DNA of 64,000 nt from Anaerorhabdus sp964386325 (GTDB lineage Bacteria > Bacillota_I > Bacilli_A > Erysipelotrichales > Erysipelotrichaceae), in assembly GCA_964386325.1 (NCBI GenBank), contig CAYLQY010000009.1, positions 1-64,000 on the forward strand, written 5' to 3'. The position numbers were made by a program, and so were the translations under genes. Below are positions 58,363 through 64,000 of this stretch, one piece after another. Each line of letters begins with the position of its first letter. Positions within the stretch are counted from its first letter, which is position 1. The notes beneath the pieces are model-generated. The model was given only the letters and a program-made list of their open reading frames with translations. It was not told the origin of the DNA and ran no database searches.

Positions 58363-61188
58363 TTATCCTTTCTTCAGTACTCGTTTTAAATACTGACCTG
58401 TATAACTCTTTTCTACTTTTGCGACTTGTTCCGGTGTTCCAGTTGCGACAATCGTTCCACCACCATCGCCCCCTTCAGGTCCTAAATCAATCAAGTAGTC
58501 AGCACATTTAATCACATCCAAATTATGTTCGATAATAAGTACTGTGTCTCCATTATCTACTATTCTTTGTAGTACTGTCAGTAACTTTCTCACATCATGA
58601 CTATGAAGTCCGGTTGTTGGTTCATCCAGAATGAATACTGTTTTTCCTGTTGCTTTCTTTTGAAGCTCACTCGCAAGTTTTACCCGTTGTGCTTCACCTC
58701 CTGATAATGTTGTACTGGATTGTCCTAATTTAATATAGTCTAGTCCAACATCATGGAGCGTTTGCATCTTATCTCTAATCTTATGAATATTGTTGAAGAA
58801 GAGAATTGAATCTTCAACAGTCATATCTAATACATCAAAGATATTCTTATCTTTATAAGTTACTTGTAATGTTTCATCATTGTATCGTTTACCATGGCAC
58901 TCTTCACAAGGTACATAAACATCTGGTAAGAAGTTCATTGAAATTCTTCTTACACCGTCTCCTTGACAGGCTTCACATCGTCCACCTTTAACGTTGAATG
59001 AGAAACGACCTTTATCATATCCACGTAGCTTAGCTTCTGGTGTCATTGCGAATAAATCACGCACATCATCAAATACGCCTGTATATGTAACTGGATTTGA
59101 ACGTGGTGTTCTTCCAATTGGATCTTGACCAATTTCAATGATTTTATCAATTTCATCAAGTCCTTTAATTTCTTTATGCTTACCTGGTTTTATACGTATA
59201 CGTCCTAGTGAATGTTGTACCGCTTTACATAGTATTTCATTGACGAGGGTACTCTTACCACTACCACTTACTCCTGTTACAACCGTCATTGTTCCTAGTG
59301 GAATTTTTACAGAAATATTTTTTAAGTTATTTTCTGATGCCTTAATAATTTCAATGAACTTACCGTTTCCTTTACGACGTTTTTCAGGAATTTCTACTTT
59401 AAGTGCTCCTGATAAATATTGCCCCGTAATTGATTTTTTATTTTTCATTACTTGGGCTGGTGTACCAGAGGCAATAACTTCTCCACCATGAACACCGGCT
59501 CCTGGTCCAATATCGACAATCCAATCACTTTCCATCATTGTTTCTTCATCATGTTCAACAACAATTAACGAGTTTCCTAAGTCACGCATATTCTTAAGCG
59601 TTTGAATGAGCTTTGCATTATCTCTTTGATGTAAACCGATTGAAGGTTCATCCAAGACATAAAGTACACCTGTTAATCTTGAACCGATTTGGGTTGCCAA
59701 ACGGATACGTTGAGCTTCTCCTCCTGAAAGAGTTCCCGCTAAGCGATCTAGTGTTAAATATTCAAGTCCAACATCCAATAAGAAGGTAAGACGATTACGA
59801 ATTTCTTTTAATACAAGATCTGCAATCTTAGCTTGCATCGTATTTAGTTTTAACTTATTAATCCACTCCAGTGCTACACGTACACTCATTTCTGTGAATT
59901 CTACAATGTTTTTATCCCCGACACGAACACATAATGCCATCTCATTCAAACGACGGCCTTTACATGTTGGACAAGTACTTTCCATCATGAATGTTTGATA
60001 CCATTCTTTCGACATTGAAGAAGTTGTTTCAACATATCTTCTTTCGATTAATGTCTTAACACCTTCAATATAATCACTACGTGAAAATTTATTCCCACTG
60101 CTTGATGTAATTGAATATGAAATCGGTTGATCTGAGCCATTCAGAATTACTTCTAGTTGTTTCTTTGTTAATTTTTCAATTGGTTTATCCAAATCAATGC
60201 CGTATGTTTTACATAAAATCGCAAATGTTTGCCATTCAATATTTGTAGAATCTACAATATTTTTATAATAGACAATTCCACCCTTACGAATAGATTTACT
60301 ACGGTCAGGAATTAAATAATCCACATCCACTTCTTGGGTTACACCTAACCCATTACACGTTGGACAAGCTCCTAATGGTGCATTAAAAGAGAATAAACGT
60401 GGTTCTAAATGAGGCACTGAAAATCCACATATTTTACATGCATAATTACTTGAGAACAAAAGTTCTTCATCTGGTGTTTTAACAATTACTGTTCCATCTG
60501 ATTGTTTTAATGCGTTTTCAAGTGAATCATGTAATCTTGATTTTGAATCACTACTTTTCACAATACGGTCGACTACGATTTCAACAGTATGTTTTTTATT
60601 TTTTTCTAAAATAATTTCATCTTCTAATAATTTAACTTCGCCATCCACACGCACTCGCACATAACCATCTTTTTGTAGTTTCGCAAATAAGTCTTTTTGT
60701 GTTCCTTTTTGTTCTTTAACGACAGGCGATAAAATTTCTAGACGTGTCTTATCTGGAAGTTGCATCACTCTTTCAACCATTTGTTGAATCGTTTGCGATG
60801 TAATTGGTTCATTGTGTGTTGGACAATACGGTATTCCTACTCGTGCATACAATAAACGTAAGTAATCATAAATTTCCGTTACCGTTCCAACCGTTGAACG
60901 TGGATTGTTGCTTGTTGTTTTTTGATCAATCGAAATCGAAGGTGATAATCCTTCAATTAATTCGACATCTGGTTTTTCCACACCACCTAAAAATTGACGC
61001 GCATATGCACTCAAAGACTCCACATAACGACGTTGTCCTTCGGCATAAATCGTGTCAAATGCTAATGACGTTTTTCCCGATCCTGATAACCCAGTCATAA
61101 TGACAAGCTGGTTACGTGGTATCTCTAAGTCTATATTTTTTAAGTTATTTTCTTTTGCACCTTTTATTACAATTTTATTTTGTTCCAT
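58363..61188 (-). CDS. uvrA: Excinuclease ABC subunit A
   Basis: A 941-residue damage-recognition ATPase of nucleotide excision repair. Two ABC modules: GLSGSGKTSL near 28-37 and GVSGSGKSTL near 635-644, with signature motifs LSGGEAQRIRLA and LSGGEAQRVKLA. Zinc modules are visible as CKIC...CPTC (first) and CEAC...CEEC (second). ATG 61188 follows GGGTGA. The promoter is TTGTGA-17-TATAAT at 61211-61239. No LexA-like box is evident at this promoter. Confidence 0.97.
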   Translation of the reverse strand: MEQNKIVIKGAKENNLKNIDLEIPRNQLVIMTGLSGSGKTSLAFDTIYAEGQRRYVESLSAYARQFLGGVEKPDVELIEGLSPSISIDQKTTSNNPRSTVGTVTEIYDYLRLLYARVGIPYCPTHNEPITSQTIQQMVERVMQLPDKTRLEILSPVVKEQKGTQKDLFAKLQKDGYVRVRVDGEVKLLEDEIILEKNKKHTVEIVVDRIVKSSDSKSRLHDSLENALKQSDGTVIVKTPDEELLFSSNYACKICGFSVPHLEPRLFSFNAPLGACPTCNGLGVTQEVDVDYLIPDRSKSIRKGGIVYYKNIVDSTNIEWQTFAILCKTYGIDLDKPIEKLTKKQLEVILNGSDQPISYSITSSSGNKFSRSDYIEGVKTLIERRYVETTSSMSKEWYQTFMMESTCPTCKGRRLNEMALCVRVGDKNIVEFTEMSVRVALEWINKLKLNTMQAKIADLVLKEIRNRLTFLLDVGLEYLTLDRLAGTLSGGEAQRIRLATQIGSRLTGVLYVLDEPSIGLHQRDNAKLIQTLKNMRDLGNSLIVVEHDEETMMESDWIVDIGPGAGVHGGEVIASGTPAQVMKNKKSITGQYLSGALKVEIPEKRRKGNGKFIEIIKASENNLKNISVKIPLGTMTVVTGVSGSGKSTLVNEILCKAVQHSLGRIRIKPGKHKEIKGLDEIDKIIEIGQDPIGRTPRSNPVTYTGVFDDVRDLFAMTPEAKLRGYDKGRFSFNVKGGRCEACQGDGVRRISMNFLPDVYVPCEECHGKRYNDETLQVTYKDKNIFDVLDMTVEDSILFFNNIHKIRDKMQTLHDVGLDYIKLGQSSTTLSGGEAQRVKLASELQKKATGKTVFILDEPTTGLHSHDVRKLLTVLQRIVDNGDTVLIIEHNLDVIKCADYLIDLGPEGGDGGGTIVATGTPEQVAKVEKSYTGQYLKRVLKKG

Positions 61189-61210
61189 AGTTTCACCCAA
61201 TTCCTGTTCT

Positions 61211-61239
61211 ATTATACTATTTCAGATACCATTTCACAA
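61211..61239 (-). promoter_or_regulatory. Promoter of the uvrA-hprK-lgt-trxB operon
   Basis: Minus strand TTGTGA (61234-61239), 17-base spacer and TATAAT (61211-61216), 23 bases before the uvrA start. Confidence 0.8.
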
Positions 61240-61440
61240 TTGAAAGGACCAGCCATATCTTTATAAGCTGACATTCTATAATGTCTACTTTAGCCTTTAA
61301 ATAGGCTCTTTCCTTCACTTTTCTGTGTATGTATACTAACATATTTTGGCACGTGCTTGAATGTATTTCAAGTTATTTTACATCAAATTTACCTCTTTTC
61401 GTGAAGAATGTTATAATATTTGAAAATGAAAGGAGCTTGT

Positions 61441-62046
61441 ATGCGTTTAAAAGAAGAATTTTTCCACACTCTCATCATCGAAAAATCTGAGTTTATTTGT
61501 TATTTAGGACGTGCATTCAGTGAGCCAGAAGCTCGTGAGTTCATCCAAAAAATCCGTAAAGAACATCGTGACGCAAACCATTGTTGTACCGCTTTTGTGC
61601 TTGGTGAAAGAAATGAAATCATGCGTTCAAATGATGATGGTGAACCTACCGGAACTGCTGGCTCCCCGATGTTAGACGCCCTTTGTAAGAGTGGTCTTAC
61701 AAATTGTTGCGCTTGTGTAGTTCGCTACTTTGGTGGCATTAAACTGGGTGCTGGCGGTTTGATTCGTGCATATTCAAAAAGTGTATCGGAAGCCATACAT
61801 CTTGCTCCTAAAGTAGAAACAGTCCTTATGAATCGATACACTTGTACATTTAGTTATGATTGGGTTAATAAGTTAGACTTTTTCATGAAAGATGATTGTG
61901 AACTCCTCGACAAAACTTATGATGTTGATGTTACTTATACATTTTTAACAAAAGATTTAAACTATCATGATAAATTAATAGAGTATTCAAACGGGCAACT
62001 TCATCCCGTATGTATTGAACAAAGCCTTGTTGAAAGAATTTTGTAG
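61441..62046 (+). CDS. yigZ: YigZ/IMPACT-family protein (UPF0029)
   Basis: A 201-residue protein with the IMPACT fold. EDHRDANHCCTAF-like segment near 41-50 and DDGEPTGTAGSPML near 65-78 are diagnostic, followed by VVRYFGGIKLGAGGLIRAY near 93-111. Bacterial members bind nucleic acid and may act in ribosome-related processes, but function is not firm. ATG 61441 follows AAAGGAG; an in-frame ATG at 61420 is rejected. A TATAAT box lies at about 61411. It converges on glmS with only four bases between stops. Confidence 0.9.
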   Translation: MRLKEEFFHTLIIEKSEFICYLGRAFSEPEAREFIQKIRKEHRDANHCCTAFVLGERNEIMRSNDDGEPTGTAGSPMLDALCKSGLTNCCACVVRYFGGIKLGAGGLIRAYSKSVSEAIHLAPKVETVLMNRYTCTFSYDWVNKLDFFMKDDCELLDKTYDVDVTYTFLTKDLNYHDKLIEYSNGQLHPVCIEQSLVERIL

Positions 62047-62050
62047 TTCA

Positions 62051-63862
62051 TTATTCCACGGTAACTGATTTCGCAAGGTTTCTTGGCTGATCAATATCAC
62101 ATCCAAGCTTCTTTGCGACTGAATAGGCAAGGAGTTGATACGGAAGTATTGATACAATCCCTTGTAAGACATCATGAACTTTAGGAAGTAAGATTACTTC
62201 CTTTGCATCTATTAAATTCGAATATAAATCTTCACGAATTAGTAGAAACACTTGAGCTCCACGTGTTTCTACTTCTTTTGTGTTTGAGATACTTTTTAGC
62301 ACTAACGCAGGATCTGTAATACAGGCTAGAACTGGTGTATCTTTTTCTATCAATGAAATAGTTCCATGTTTCAATTCACCTGCAGCATAGGCTTCTGAAT
62401 GAATGTAGGATATCTCTTTTAGTTTTAGTGAACCCTCTAAAGACAATGCATAATCTAGTCCTCTTCCTAAAAAGAAGACATGATTATGATGTTGAATCGC
62501 ATTCGCAATTTTTTCTACGCTTGTTTCATCAATATATTTTTTCATTAGGAGCGGTAATCGTTCAATTTCACTCTCAATTTCCACTTTTTCTTCATCCGAT
62601 AATTTATTTTCTTCCATTGCTTTTTTTAGACACAGTAAACTCAATACCGCAACCTGACTACAATATGCTTTTGTTGTTGCGACGGATATTTCTTTTCCCG
62701 CAAGTGTTGGCAAAAATACTTTCGCTTCCTTCGCTAGACTTGAACCTAACACATTCACAATCGCAATCGTATCAATACCTTGTTCATTACACATTCTTAG
62801 GGCTGCCAAAGTATCGGCTGTTTCACCTGATTGGGATATGAATACAACAGCAGTTTCCTTGTCTAAAATTGGATTACTATAGCGAAATTCACTTGCTAAT
62901 TCAGCGGATGAAATCACTCTCGCTTTTTGCTCCATCAACGTTTTCGCAATCATACCTGCATGATATGCCGAACCACACCCAACAAATATGAAGCGCTTAT
63001 ATTTTTTAAGACTTGGTAGTGTATCATTTAAATCATCTAGTGATTTTTTCATGTAGTGATGAAATGTCTTTTTAATTACCATTGGTTCTTCATGGATTTC
63101 TTTCATCAAGAATGTATCAAAACCATCCTTTTGAATTTCTTCTAGTGATAGTGTCGCCTCTTTTGATTCTCTATTAATTTTATTTCCTGCTTCATCAATG
63201 ATGGTAATTCCGTTTTTATCCAGAATTGCTATTTCATTTTCGTTTAATTCTAAAACGCGATTTGTAGTTTCAAGAAAAGCACTACAATCACTGGCAAGAA
63301 AAACAATGTCTTTTCCTTTCCCTAATAATAATGGACTGTCTTTTCTTATCGCATAAATTCTATCTAATTCATCCTCGAAAAAGATGCCAAAAGCATAACT
63401 TCCTTTTAAAATCGTACATGCTTTTTGAATCGCTTCTATTTTACTTTTTGTTTTACTCATACAGTCGTTAAGTACTGCACAGGCAACCTCTGTATCAGTT
63501 TCTGTTTTAAAAGTTACACCTTGCATTTCATAGAATCGTCTTAACTCATGACTATTCTCAATAATTCCATTATGTACTAAAGTAACTCGCTCAATTTGAT
63601 GAGGATGGGCATTCACATCATTAGGTTCACCATGTGTTGCCCACCTTGTATGAGCTAATCCACTAGTTCCTTCAAGTGATTTATCTAGCTTGTCTTCTAG
63701 CACTTTCACTTTTCCTTTTGTCTTATACAGTGCCATCTCATGCTCATGCACTAAAGCTATACCACAGCTATCATAGCCACGGTATTCTAATTTTTTTAAA
63801 CCCTCAATTAAAACAGCAGCTTTGGTATTTTGACTGCTTACAAATCCTATTATTCCACACAT
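62051..63862 (-). CDS. glmS: Glutamine--fructose-6-phosphate aminotransferase
   Basis: A 603-residue enzyme that makes glucosamine-6-phosphate for cell wall synthesis. The N-terminal MCGIIGF provides the catalytic Cys 2 of the glutaminase domain (about 1-235), followed by two SIS domains (about 280-590) with SQSGETADT near 340-348 and the C-terminal LAKSVTVE. The leader carries a glmS ribozyme, so end-product control by self-cleavage is expected. The ribosome site GGAGGAG is 10 bases before the ATG. Confidence 0.97.
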   Translation of the reverse strand: MCGIIGFVSSQNTKAAVLIEGLKKLEYRGYDSCGIALVHEHEMALYKTKGKVKVLEDKLDKSLEGTSGLAHTRWATHGEPNDVNAHPHQIERVTLVHNGIIENSHELRRFYEMQGVTFKTETDTEVACAVLNDCMSKTKSKIEAIQKACTILKGSYAFGIFFEDELDRIYAIRKDSPLLLGKGKDIVFLASDCSAFLETTNRVLELNENEIAILDKNGITIIDEAGNKINRESKEATLSLEEIQKDGFDTFLMKEIHEEPMVIKKTFHHYMKKSLDDLNDTLPSLKKYKRFIFVGCGSAYHAGMIAKTLMEQKARVISSAELASEFRYSNPILDKETAVVFISQSGETADTLAALRMCNEQGIDTIAIVNVLGSSLAKEAKVFLPTLAGKEISVATTKAYCSQVAVLSLLCLKKAMEENKLSDEEKVEIESEIERLPLLMKKYIDETSVEKIANAIQHHNHVFFLGRGLDYALSLEGSLKLKEISYIHSEAYAAGELKHGTISLIEKDTPVLACITDPALVLKSISNTKEVETRGAQVFLLIREDLYSNLIDAKEVILLPKVHDVLQGIVSILPYQLLAYSVAKKLGCDIDQPRNLAKSVTVE

Positions 63863-63863
63863 A

Positions 63864-63917
63864 AAAACGTCGCTCCTCCATTAGCAAAAAAAACACTAAT
63901 GTGGTTAACGACGTTTT
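63864..63917 (-). promoter_or_regulatory. Stem that can enclose the glmS ribosome site
   Basis: AAAACGTCG and CGACGTTTT (63909-63917 and 63864-63872) form a 9-bp stem around CATTAG/CTAATG and the GGAGGAG site. The upstream arm shares CGTCG with the ribozyme's P4 stem, so the two pairings are mutually exclusive. Confidence 0.5.
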
Positions 63918-64000
63918 GTTATAGTATTAATTCTACTTTTTGTTCGTCATTATATCGGTGCACAATCACCGTAACAGTACCCGCCGAATCTTTCGATACT
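63903..64000 (-). ncRNA. glmS ribozyme/riboswitch (3' part)
   Basis: Minus strand core elements of the glmS ribozyme: ATCGAA followed by ATTCGGCGG within P2.1 (AGTA/TACT), CGGTGATTGTGCACCG corresponding to P3 with the conserved GTGCA, and a P4 stem (TAATGACG with CGTCGTTA) enclosing a P4.1 hairpin AGTA/TACT. The self-cleavage site and P1-P2 lie beyond 64000. The metabolite is glucosamine-6-phosphate. Confidence 0.9.

Noticed and set aside
61189..61440. LexA/DinR box before uvrA
   Set aside because: I see no GAAC-N4-GTTC-like palindrome at the promoter. An AGCCT/AGGCT hairpin near 61302-61317 is short. Otherwise the 250-base gap holds only the two promoters.

Overview
The window is low-GC DNA (by eye about one third G+C) with Bacillota-style gene content: an hprK-lgt-trxB block next to uvrA, a LevR/sigma-54-controlled mannose-family PTS, BglG-type PRD regulators, a glmS ribozyme and strong Shine-Dalgarno sites. 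I see no sporulation genes, insertion sequences, CRISPR arrays, rRNA or tRNA. A commensal or host-associated Erysipelotrichia-like firmicute fits best. That placement is inference from gene content, not a phylogenetic result.

Layout. 1-2645: start of a probable transketolase subunit (minus), then a diguanylate cyclase (plus). 2682-8940: divergent carbohydrate/aldehyde metabolism cluster (epimerase, Fe-alcohol dehydrogenase, YitT, HAD, oxidoreductase, M29 aminopeptidase). 9079-11126: proBA (proC lies at 47.5 kb). 11180-14923: glucose-family PTS IIA and IIBC with a divergent PRD-like regulator. 14.9-18.9 kb: EamA exporter, a scar of gene remnants around a Fic gene, a PfkB kinase and a Cof-type phosphatase. 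19.2-22.4 kb: CpXC protein, unknown protein, probable structured RNA, and an ECF sigma factor joined to a membrane/extracellular domain. 22.6-26.0 kb: mutL-miaA-tcdA. 26.1-43.8 kb: two mannose-family PTS/SIS modules, each accompanied by a HAD phosphatase and a MATE exporter. One is driven by a BglG/ManR-like regulator; the other by a LevR-like activator from a sigma-54 promoter, with rpoN divergently adjacent. The SIS/PTS/LevR combination resembles Salmonella gfr (Amadori product use), so glycated amino acids are a plausible substrate class. 45.2-47.5 kb: periplasmic-sensor EAL protein. 47.5-55 kb: proC, small lipoproteins, mutS, a second Fe-ADH, cupin and GNAT. 55-61.2 kb: uvrA-hprK-lgt/HAD fusion-trxB. 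61.4-64 kb: yigZ, then glmS with its ribozyme cut by the window end.

The most interesting content is non-coding. Four paralogous small RNA genes (18963-19063, 34882-34986, 35066-35171, 49316-49429, all minus strand) share a gap-free 51-bp promoter region with 10-bp-spaced direct repeats, a variable 5' stem, a second stem whose arms covary around an invariant CCCCCUA loop, an invariant CUAUCCCCUUAUA linker and unrelated terminator stems. The C-rich segments are anti-Shine-Dalgarno. The architecture is analogous to, but different in sequence from, streptococcal csRNAs and RsaE-type sRNAs. A fifth structured transcript is predicted at 20758-20955. An 18-bp palindromic operator occurs three times, 58-62 bp before the starts of the HAD, MATE and PTS genes of module 1, which defines a local regulon.
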